Positions 50,641-61,201 of a stretch of DNA of 64,000 bases are shown here, one piece after another. The notes beneath the pieces are model-generated. The model was given only the letters and a program-made list of their open reading frames with translations, had not been told where the DNA came from and ran no database searches. The position numbers and the translations under genes were made by a program. Positions within the stretch are counted from its first letter, which is position 1; each line of letters starts with the position of its first letter. The stretch comes from Echinococcus granulosus (lineage: Eukaryota > Platyhelminthes > Cestoda > Cyclophyllidea > Taeniidae): contig NW_020170447.1 in assembly GCF_000524195.1 (NCBI RefSeq), forward strand, positions 87,922 to 151,921, given 5' to 3'.

Positions 50641-50920
50641 AAATCAAAGTGTTCACAAGCCGCCCTTTTCCAATTTTTGGCCCCTATTTGTGCAAAGAAA
50701 TTCAAAATTAAAAGTTAGGAGTTTAATTTTCGCCTCCTCATTTCTCCGCATTCAATGTTACCTGAGACCGATGCAATAACTATTTGACCCTCTTCACGTG
50801 TCTAGCGCACTCCTTCATAGGGATTGCGACTCAGGTCTCAAGTCAGATCAAATCACTCCTCACAGTTGCATCTTCACTTAGTTGGAAGCATTAATTTTAC
50901 CATCTCTTCCTTTTTCTCAG
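50641..50920. other. Intergenic spacer
   Basis: No gene or repeat seen, apart from a pyrimidine-rich tract at its right end. Confidence 0.4.
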
Positions 50921-51314
50921 GTTAAACCGTCGTGGCTGCATGAATGTCCTCGCCACTTCTACCACCACCACCACCACGACCACTACCACTGCCATCATCG
51001 CCCCCTTCGGTGATGCTGTTTTAATGGCCTCAACCGTTAGAGCTGCCGTGTCCTTCCGGTCATCAGCGCAAGAGTACGCCCTCTTCTCCAACCCGACGAC
51101 GCACTCACACATCTTGCTTTTTAATGGGATACTTTTGCCGTTTTTAAGATTGGACTATGGAAGCCCCGAACCGGTATCAACGCTGATGGTGGTTAGCTCG
51201 GATACCAGGATCCGCATCCCTTCTCGATATCTATTGCAAGGATGCTCCCCAATTCAACTGCGCCATGACGCTTTTAGAAATAAATGGGTTTCGAGAAGTT
51301 ATTCTGTAGTCTAA
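50921..51314 (+). CDS. Weak candidate exon, Thr-rich, unassigned
   Basis: A good polypyrimidine-AG acceptor (CTTCCTTTTTCTCAG) ends at 50920, followed by an open frame to the stop at 51312-51314. It has a run of ten Thr encoded by ACC-type repeats (50961-50990) and then a mixed, protein-like stretch. No domain is recognised, no donor or upstream partner was found, and the antisense strand is also open over part of it. It may be a chance frame around a trinucleotide repeat. Confidence 0.15.
50961..50990 (+). repeat. ACC trinucleotide tract
   Basis: About ten ACC units with a few substitutions. Confidence 0.85.
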
Positions 51315-54300
51315 AAAAATTACTAGAATTTGTTTAAAATGTCATAACTGCTTTCTGGAGTATATTTTTGACTTTGAAGTGGTGCTGATCGCTATTGAAA
51401 GCATCCCGTAATTGTTTTAGTGAGCAAACATTTGTATAAATAGTTTTCACCTAATTTATTTAAGATTTTATTAACGCTGAAAAATTGGCGTCCAAATTAA
51501 AATATTTTTGCAAAATTTTTACAAATGAGATAAAATTTAGCCGGTTGGTTAAAAATGGTTATCTAATGCAGAATATTGTTTAAAAATTTTCTGAAACAAA
51601 ACCAAAGGAGTGTACAGAAAATAAGAATGGCAGTTCAAGTTATCCAAGAACAAAAAAGCTACTTGATATCGAGGTAGTATAGAAAGCTCTTTGAGGGGTG
51701 CAAAATTGCTGTCCTTCGACTGTTCAAAGGAGTTTCCTTTACCAAATCCTAAGAACCCCATTTAATAAACCAATATTTTTTTGCTGTTTTTAAAATTCCT
51801 TGGATCCGTGGGCCCTCTGAGGTCGCACTTGGCACTCAGAAGCTGGCCATCTTGCGACGATCACGTCCAGTCGCTGTGCGAGGAGTCTTTTGTTCAAAGA
51901 ACTCTAAAGCTGTACCGATGCAGTGACTAGGTATATATTTTAATGCACTTTTTTAAAGGCGCAGATTCTTCATTCTCCGCAATCTGTACTTTTGTCTTGG
52001 CAATGTGGCTTCCCGTCATGCTTATAGCCACTTAGCCCTTCTGTTCGGTGTGCCTTGTTACGGCTTCAAAAGGCGACTCGGAGCACTTCTGCAAAACTAC
52101 TGAGAGTTTAGCATTAAAAACGCAACTTTTCCCTGCCCAAGCGTGAGGGAACTTACAAATTACCGGCTGAATGGAAAGAGGAAGAAGAGAAAGTGTTGTT
52201 GGAAGTGTAAGTGATGACTTTTCTACTTCAATGTCCACAGGTGATGCTGGCCCTCTTATACATCCAAAACTGCTCTGGATTCCAGAATAAACATTTTCGT
52301 CTTCAGTTTAAATAAATCTTTTTCAAATTGGACGGGAATATTCCATGTTAATACTTTGGCGCCTAGGCGTTCTGTTAGCACCGCTACACATGCTAGTTTA
52401 TCCTCTGGGTAGATTTATGACTTACGACGAAGCTTACAATAGAGCCTCCCCATTTTTTTCGAAAAGTATGAATACCTAATTCCAAAAAAAATAGCTGCTA
52501 CCACGCATCAAATCGGTCCTGATTGACTACTCTTCCACATACAAATAATGATGGAGGTTAATCAGGGCGACATCTATTCGTTGCTTTCTTCTTTTAGTAC
52601 AGCTCAGATTTTCTATAAAAATAGGTAGGAGGATAAGAAACCGACTGTTGCTACCCTGGCCCATAGTTGTCCCGGTCAAGACGACCGAATTTCGCCGGAG
52701 CAAAAGGCGATATCGATTTTTTGCCAGCGAAGTGAAGGTCACTGGTGCAGCGCAGCGCAAGGCCAATCTTGAGCGCTGGAGCAGCCTCGGAGGAGGTAGA
52801 AGAAGTGCATTAGTGAAAGTGTTGCAGTGGTGAATCACGCTACCAGGGTCCGTTGCCCTAGCTTCCGGACAGGCAGTACCCTTGCTACGCCTTTTTCCCT
52901 CCCGGCCGGCCAACAGTCATAGGCTGCCGGGAGGCTTGGACTTTTACACACCGGCTGTGTGTACTTTGCGTCTTCCACACCCTCCCTCTTTTTTCCTGCC
53001 TTTGCGACCTTGAGCCCTCCTTTGCATGCGAGAGTATGCGTATTAGGTAGACAGATGGGTGGAGAAGTGACACCTTTAGCTCAGCTGGGGTGAACCGTGA
53101 GAGGATTATATGAACGGGTGGGTGAAATGTACAGAGTGGTACGCACCACAGCCTTCTCCATTTCTGATATGAGGAATAGGGCTAGATCTCTTAGGCGAGA
53201 AAGTTGAGGTTTTGCTTTACTTAACTCTGAAAAGCAGTAGAAAATAAAAGAAGTCAACAAATGGTAGAGCTTGGCCAGCGCGTAACTTCTTAGTCATTAA
53301 ATAGCTCGTCAAGATACTTTTCACTGCATTTATTGAAGATAAAATGTACTGACTGGCTATTTATAAGGAAAACAAATCGGCGTGATATTTTAACCCTTTT
53401 TTCCCTCTGCCTCCGATTTCAATCCCCTAAATCGAGAAGACTGGCCAGTGGAAGGCATCATTTTGTCGTGATAATGTGGGATTGTATGGAAAATCAAAGC
53501 TTTTTTTAGGAAACCGTAATTTGTCTCCTTCTCCTCCTCATCCTCTGCTGAGATAATGGCTTGCTCAACCACCTCCTTTTAGAACTCAATTGCTTTCAAA
53601 GTGCAATCTCGAGAAGGTCGAATGCCGAGAAAGGATGATAACCAGCGCTATGAAAAATATCCTCAGGGGAATAAAAATTAATAGGCATCTCCCTCCCCAC
53701 CTTAGGTATGGACTAAAGTACAAATCTACTCATGTGCTAGTTTTATGGTATTCCGTATGGTGATTTTGTCTTGCTTCGGTTTGTAAGACTACGAGGAGGA
53801 CTTTTTTCCCACTGGCTCATTAGTCCTGGTTGTTTCTCCGGAAGAAGTCGGTCTTGCCCATCTTCGAGGTACTGGTTGTGTTTAGACTTCATTAGGTGAA
53901 AAATTGCCTCTGCAGTCCACCACACACAAACACACATGAATTGGTGCATGCCTTAAAAGTACGGAGTGAGGTTGCTGGTGGACCGTTTGAAGACCGCCAG
54001 CGGTAGATTTGTGGAAAATAAACGAGAAAATAGACGAAATGTAACTATTAGTTGGGTGAGTTTTTTGTGGTCTGTTTTTTTATTTCACGTAATCAAATAA
54101 GCGCATGAGGCATCACTTGTCATTCAATCCTTCTGCCCTATTTTGGTTAATCTGTTGGCTAAAATGAGGCAAAAGTTTTTTCCTCCCTTGAGGATTCTGA
54201 GGTAGAACCACTTCAATACCTTCTGATTAAAGGAAATTAAATCAGAATTTATGAAGCATCAGCATTGCGGAATTTGGTTCAACAAACAGAGTGGAAATTG

Positions 54301-54589
54301 GTGTCTTACAGAAGTTGGATTGTCAATCAAACTGGTCTCCGTGGAAGAAAAAAGGTGACCCAAGAACAGAAAATTAAATACTGGGAATGCTAAGTAAACA
54401 GGCTGTTAAATAAAATTTTGGACGTCGAGCCCTCCCCGAAGCCGCGATAAGGCATACCGATATGGAAGGATGTTTGGTTATTAGTGCACAAGGAGAGCTG
54501 AAGGCTGCACCACAAAACACAATTATTAGATCACCAAATGACCTCCTTCTTCTCTCAAGCGTCGTCACCGAAGCTCCCTGTGGTCGCTC
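51315..54589. other. Intergenic, no supported gene
   Basis: AT-rich from 51315 to about 51820. A more GC-rich island at 52630-53010 has 61- to 128-codon frames on both strands (basic, Arg-rich) without recognised domains. Confidence 0.4.
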
Positions 54590-55090
54590 CTCTGCTTCTA
54601 CAGGAAATACACACTCCAGCAAACAGCAATCATTCACAAGAAGGCATAGGAGACGAAGACGATGACGGTAGTTTGAGAGCGCTACTTATTTGTATGCTGC
54701 GTCCTATGCGAGGCGAACTGCATCGAAAAGTATCCATTTGGGCGATGGTGCTCAAGTCTGACCATTTTCTACGATGAGCGATTTCCGTTCATCAGGTGCT
54801 CCTCGTGGTTGTATTTGCCTCAAAACCACCTGGAGATGGAGAATTCGAGGTTTGTGGATTATGGGAAGTCGAGTCATAGTGCGGCTTTTCCCAAGGTCAA
54901 ATGTGATTAGTTGGAACCTGATTTCACTGGACCAGCGACATTTGTGTGGAGGTGGAAAGTCAAAGTTTGGCAACATCAGACTCGATATCAGTCTACCCCA
55001 TCTTCATTAAATCTCCTCAGATTTTAAGCATCCACACTAGACTGCATTGGTCCATGACGTGGCGAGTTGGGAAATAGCTACTTCAGTGGA
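54590..55090 (-). repeat. Dispersed repeat R2, copy c (inverted)
   Basis: The reverse complement follows copies a and b over about 500 bases: AGTAGCTATTTCCCAACTCG, then CACCTCCACACAAATGTC, GTTCCAACTAATCACATTTG, GAGGCAAATACAACCACGAG, CGCTCATCGTAGAAAATGGT, and a final TTCGTCTCCTATGCCTTCTT part. The plus-strand open frames here (54462-54777, 54774-55010) are therefore best explained as repeat sequence. Confidence 0.65.
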
Positions 55091-55899
55091 ACTTGCTCTG
55101 CACTAACATAGCAATCGCTCACCACTGTCACCAATGTGGCGCCACAAGTGTTCCCTGAGTGGGTAGAAATGCACACCGATTCTGGCCGAAGAAGAGACAA
55201 CACCTGGGGGTGAAGAGGGGTGGGAGGTTGCTATACGCCCCGATGGAATTCCATTTTTCAGGATGAAATCACATGCACATACACAACTTTCAGCATACGA
55301 TGATAAAATAATCAAAGATTGCCATGTTTGGTTGTTTCTCAAGACGGCCTATTATGTTTCCTGATGTAAGTTTAATTTAACAGTGATAAAAAAAGAATAG
55401 AGGATTTCACCCCCTCCCCCTCTCTCCTCGTCTCTTGATACTTGAGCTGCAAATTCTCCTACCCAATCAGCTGTGAAAACGATTTCTTTCTCTTGCTTTC
55501 AGTGCCAAGTGTTTACGACTTTTATCCATCAGTTCGTTTTTACCGCGTTCACTTAGCACAAAGTATTCATCTATCAGAAGAATTCAAAGTTGCCAATTTA
55601 ATGTAGTACCTTGTGTCATCTCTCGTAAGACATCATGAAGCCTCATTTTAAGCGTACAGAAGATATGAGAGCTCACACGTACGGAAGAGGCACCTTGACA
55701 CCAAGGTGGCGTTCGAACCCCGGAGAATGAACAGTTTGTAATACTAAAACATGTCGTTAGGCTGCGTAATTTCCCTTTTTGTTGGGCAACATCTTAAGTG
55801 ATTTCTGAGTTCAATTCTTTTCAGACTGTCAGGAGTCCTCCTGTGCATCGTAATTAAACACAAGACGAGACTTAGGCTAGATCTACATCATGGAGAGAA
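55091..55899. other. Intergenic, no supported gene
   Basis: No frame with a domain. A GTTCGAACCCC string near 55710 resembles a tRNA B box, but no tRNA fold surrounds it. Confidence 0.45.
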
Positions 55900-56045
55900 C
55901 GCTACTGATTGCATTGGTGGTAGTACACGCTGTCACTCTTGTTGGGATCTCTCAATAGAGGATTCACTGCAAGGTGGGCTACAACAAGGAGGGGTTCATC
56001 TGGAAAGTATTCTGAAGGCTCTGAAATTTGTCCTCCATAAGTTGG
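55900..56045 (+). repeat. Possible diverged fragment of repeat R2
   Basis: It contains GAGGATTCACTGCAAGGTGG in a context like the R2 block AGAGATTCACTACAAATGGG, preceded by TTGGTGGTAGT as in copy a. The similarity is short and could be a small fragment. Confidence 0.3.
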
Positions 56046-58694
56046 GTGTCAATTACTTCGAGCAAAACTACCTCTCTTTGAGGAAGGGTGTACAAAGTCC
56101 AAGATTTCCTGTCTAATTCTAACCTTCTGAGGCCACTGATTTATTCACAAACCAAGGTGTTCTCAAGGCACCGCATTAACGCCTTTTCGCTAAGCCCGTA
56201 CGGGTGTTTTGACCCTAGCTACCTCATTTACGCCACAACACTCACATACACGTACTCTCTTTCTCAGGTCACTTTGTGCCCTCATGCATTAATCATAGCC
56301 TCACCGGGGTCACATGACCCTCCCCCCCCATCCATCCCCCAGTGCGCCCGCAGTCACAATGACTCATTGGCGAGGTCAGCAGCGGTGTCCTTGGGAGGCC
56401 ATTTCATGCCGTAGACCGAAATGCGGCTACCGCCCGTATAACATGCCCTCACCACCAGGTGGGCTTAGGGTAGGTGAAATCACTCCAAGTCAGCCGAATC
56501 ATTTAGAGCCCCCGGTAAGAAGGAGCGGTGGTGATTAAGTTAGACCTCTATGTCATCTCCCCTGATCACGTTAACGGTGCTTGGTTTCAATGACCTCGCT
56601 ACAAGTCATGCCGATAAGTCCGGATCCCTATGGTAATATTTTATTTAAGCGGTTGCCTGTGTTTGATGTCTCTGGATTTTCGCCCATAGCAATGTAGAAT
56701 TGGCTCTCGACTTGGCTCTGGGCCTCCACTGTGTTAAACTAATCGGGTTTAAATAAATAATCCTTTATTCAGCAAACAAGTCTTGTTCGATTTCGCCTTT
56801 GCGATTTTTTTATTCTTTTTTTTTCATGACATTGCACAAGTATATAAATTTACACAAAGAAAAGTATCACTTGTCATTTTTCCCATCACCCAGGAGCAGA
56901 GCTGTGGGAGATAAGTTTAAGAGAGGTGAAAGCATCACGCTGATTCCATCATGTGACTTATTTTTTGTTAGTGTCCGGACTGACTTTAAAAACTTACCTT
57001 TGGACAGTTGTACTGCAGTTGAGCAACAGTGACATCTTGACTAGATTACCTGACAGTTCTTTCTTCAAGAAATGGAAAGATGAGGCCTTATGGTAGTGGA
57101 TTAAAAGGAGGAAAAGAAGACGTCAGTCCTTAGTTATAAAGACTAGGGTAATTAATGCATATTTTTTAATTCTACAGTGTCTGCATGATCTCCATTTCTC
57201 GACTTCCACACTATTCAAGTTAAACGGAAACATCAGCCCCTGGTGGTCCTCCCTTAAATACTTTAATGGTATTTGGTTTTCCACTGTCGCAAAACCATCC
57301 ATGGGACAGACGAATCTGAGTCTTCATCTTTGACGTCCTCCATAGTCACTTCACTTCATGCGTCAAAAGGCAGTTGGGAGCTTCAAAGATCTTTCACCAG
57401 AATTGATGCGAAGGTGGTGCCTTACGACAAATTCTTTTACCTCCTAAGAATTCGTACCTCTTTTCACCTCAGGGGTGGATGATACGTCAGTTCCCATGCG
57501 TTAAAGAAGTGGCCTAGTAGTAAAACCACCCAATCCAAAAATCTTAAGGGAGATGGTATCACAGAAATAGATTCCCCACCTTAACTGGTCGCTTATCTGG
57601 GTTATTTCGAGGCATCTGTAACCGAGGGTGGGACCTAACCTCCAGGTGACACCCAGGTAAGGATTGCATCCAGGCCCTATACTGATATTGTCAACGCATT
57701 TGACGCTAGTTTCGTTTTGCTATCGGTCACTGTGCGGAACTCAAGAACTTTGATAACGCTTCTGTTGGAGGAGGTCACAGATTCAGCCTTCGAAAATAGA
57801 CACCTCTCCTCCTATGAAGTCTTAACTAGGTATCCAGCCAGCCGACTCGGGATTTTTGGTCTCCTGAGGAGGGCTTAGCTCTCTGCCGCATCCATTTAAA
57901 CACTCCCTTTATCCCTGAAGGTATCATAAAGCATACGTGTCTGAAAACACCTTTTTATTGGTGTAGCGGTGAACTTGGAGACCAATGGCTCAGCTCCATG
58001 CCACTAACCTGCTTGACGAATTGTGGGGGACTCGAAAAGCTTGTCCATTTAGAGTATCATTCAAAAAAACACCGTTTCGTGGGCAGCGAATGGCATATGC
58101 TGATGTCGAGCACTACATGGTGATGAATTGGTCAGATTCTATTCAATGAGACCACTCAAAAGACATCCTCTCGGCTGACAGTTACGATCACATCAGTAGC
58201 CTTTCCAGCTCCACAGCCCTCGCTCGCATGAAACGCCACCGGGTGGGGCGCCTAATTTTATATATCCTACGAATGGGGGAAGAAGAGTCTTTCGGTGGAC
58301 ACGCTGAAGAGAGTCATTTGCAAGCGTTTACAATTTCGTTGGATACCTAAGTTGCTCTGAAATGGTTCAGGCGTACTAAAAAATTCTCATTGTCTAGGTT
58401 GGAACAGAGTTATAAGAACAGTAGAGGATTGTGTGGAAAAGAAAACGCAGTTCCCACTCTTTCGGGTCTATCGCCTTCCGGAATGTCGCCTACTTATTAA
58501 TTCTTCAAATTGTTTACTAAATAAGCTGAACTCTTTCATGAAATAAGGATACAGAAAAAGGGAATAACCCAACTAGATGACTTGGGTGGAATTGAAATGG
58601 CAACGAATAATTGGAAGGTAAACCGAGCCCCAGTAAATGTTTATCGAAGAAGCAGTTAGCATATATTCACAACAACAGAACTTTTCCAAGCCCC
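56046..58694. other. Intergenic, no supported gene
   Basis: A plus-strand frame of 108 codons (56088-56414) and shorter frames have no recognised domain. A C-rich run lies near 56320-56340. Confidence 0.45.
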
Positions 58695-58830
58695 TATTTT
58701 GACACGGGTGGCTACAGTGGTGGCAAATCCGAACCAAGCTTAGGCGTCTCAGAAGGAAGCCTTCCGTGGTAGATGGCTGAATGTGCAGAGATTCACCTCA
58801 GAGGGGTCGACCAAAACTACACCGTTTATG
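58695..58830 (+). repeat. Probable fragment of repeat R2
   Basis: It carries GGCTACAGTGGTGGCAAATC, then AGAGATTCACCTCAGAGGGG, matching the order of the first R2 blocks in copies a and b. The later blocks are missing. Confidence 0.4.
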
Positions 58831-61101
58831 AGCTTCCATATTTGCCTTACGGGGGTAGTCAGACGAGACCGGACTCGAAGGAGTTAGCAGCATCCTTTAA
58901 ATAAAAGTTTACGCCGTTCCTATGACCGCAACGATTTATGGTCTTATCTAATGGCATAAAAACTTCTTCCACTCTAGCCCAGTTTTTCTACGAAACTTCC
59001 AAGGTAACTCAAATTTCCCTAGACTAAGAAGTTTAGCCTGTAGCAGTCAGTTCCATTCTCTTTCAAAAAATTATTATCCATGTGGGAGGGATAACCCCCT
59101 GGAGCTAGGAGGAAGAAAACGGAGGCTTTGAAGCCGATGAGGGTGCCTTTAACTGTGTATAGAAGTAAGGGAGTCTTTTACAGCCTTCCCATAGGCAAAC
59201 ATGGAGCTCCAGATCACCAGTCTCCCACGTTTTAGGGCAATGTCATGCTCTGCACAAGGTTTTTGTTCGATGAAATTATCCCGGCACCCTATACCTCTTG
59301 CCTCTATTATGACCGCACTCACTGGCGCCTAAGGGAAGATTTAGGCTGTGGATATCCAATTCTGCAAAAATTTTTCTTAAGAAGAGAAGGTGACAGACAG
59401 ATGAGAAGCTGGACAATGCATTCTCCTCTACCCCTTCCTCCTCCTCCGCCATAGCTAGCTTTTTATGGTCTTTTTTCGTGTCATCTGATTATTTCTCGAA
59501 TAGCTGACGCATCTCTGCCTCCGTGATGAGGGTGGTGAGTCAGTTGCTAGGACAGGAACAATCATTGTAATCACCAGCACCAGAAGCAGCATCAACACCG
59601 TCGGAAAGGTTCATGTTTGTTTGACCCTACAACGACATGGGTAAAGGCTAGTTGTGGGTCCCCAGGGGCATATTTAAAGCTAATTGCAACGGTAAATCTT
59701 CATCACTTTTTGGATGGCCATTGCAGCAGAGTTTCTGGGAACCAGAAGCATATATAAGTATCACATTAATCTCTAGCTACATGGCTATTTCTTACAAAAA
59801 AAGAAGTTGACTGCCAAGGGTGTACTGAATGCGATGTTTCGTTCTTGTGGGCTATTTTAGCTTTGACATTAAGAATCAGCGACTTGGTAAACAGACCCAA
59901 ACTGAGATGGAGGTGGTGACACCAGTTGGCACCGGCACTGTTTGATCTGAGTTACTAATTCAACCGTATCGGTTGAGCGTACATTCCAAGAGTGGATGTG
60001 CCAGGCCAATTTAAACAAACTAGCGAGAGAATAGGAAAGCAATCATTCTGTCAAAGTCTTCATCCTCTTTTCTAACACAATGAAGAACAGTAGTGTATGC
60101 ATATCCTCGAGAAGTGGGTCGGCTGTCCTTCAATGGTCCGTTGTTGGCATCAACCCCTGGTACTGTCACCTACTTAGAAGAATAAATAATAAATTTGAGG
60201 AGGCCTTCATTGCAGTCAGATGATGGAGAAGACAGAGGCAAGAATGTACTTATATAATATACTGAGCTCATGGAACTGGATCACGAGATCCTGTGACCCA
60301 GCAGAGTCCCCATCCCTAATATTGTTGGCGTAAAAAGCAGAAAAGGCGAAAAGGTGGTCTAAGACAATTGTACTGAAAGAGATGGATAATTGACAGCCAC
60401 TTTCCAAACTGTATAGGGAGGAACATGGATTCGCAGACTGATAGGCCTTAAAACACATTGTCTGCCATCCGTTTTCTGCATGTGGTTGAAATCGGGTTCG
60501 AGAGTAGCTCCGACTTTCACTCATGATACGCTAAATTTGACAAAAGGTTTTATTAACAAGTTACTTTCCAACCACTTTACTCAGTTAATAGCAATACGTA
60601 ATTCTCCATCACCATCAGGAATTGGAGAGAAAAAGAGAGGAACTTTCTGAACGAGATGCACCCACCTTTGAGCGCTTCACCACCACAATCAAAATGTTTA
60701 CGTAAAGCATACCTGAGCGATTAGCACAGGAAATGAGCTACCCATGGAACAGCCACCGGTAGCGAGTAATACGAACCGACAATTGCAGTAGACAAGGCAT
60801 TCCAAAAATTAATGAGGCATCACTTGCCTTGCCAGCCTTCGTTCTGCGGCCTTAACGACAGCGCGGAGAGTTCTCTTGAAAGGTGTTAGTCCTTCTGTCA
60901 GCTGACCACATAACATCCCCGAAAGCAACTCGTGCATTAGAAAGCTACTCTCTCACCTAACACCGACCATTCCTGACGTCATATGAGAATTCTTGGTGTT
61001 ATACCACCATTTGATAATCCCCCGGTGATCCATAAGTGTTGTATTTTCCACACTTTTATCGCCTGAGCGATTTTACTCCAGCCACCCCTCCCTTTCAACA
61101 G
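58831..61101. other. Intergenic, no supported gene
   Basis: A minus-strand frame of 102 codons (60216-60524) has no recognised domain. No repeat match was seen. Confidence 0.4.
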
Positions 61102-61201
61102 TGGTTTGAAGCCCTATTATTTGACGTTACCTGCGAACTCGTACGACGTACAACGACTACTAGGCATCGCTTCATGCATTTCCTCTAGTGATCCTCAAGA
61201 G
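61102..61201 (+). CDS. Weak candidate internal exon
   Basis: An acceptor-like CCTCCCTTTCAACAG ends at 61101 and a donor-like GAG|GTAAAT starts at 61202. The enclosed 100 bases have one open frame with 33 codons (GLKPYYLTLP...SSDPQE). Without the donor the frame runs on into a hydrophobic stretch. No partner exon or family could be found, so this is only a possible exon. Confidence 0.12.

Noticed and set aside
54462..54777. Overlapping plus-strand frames with an acidic EDDDG stretch, first taken as an exon
   Set aside because: The stretch lies in the inverted copy of repeat R2 and matches a non-coding part of the copy at 48.4 kb.
55700..55725. GTTCGAACCCC string resembling a tRNA B box
   Set aside because: No A box or cloverleaf can be built around it at the proper distance.
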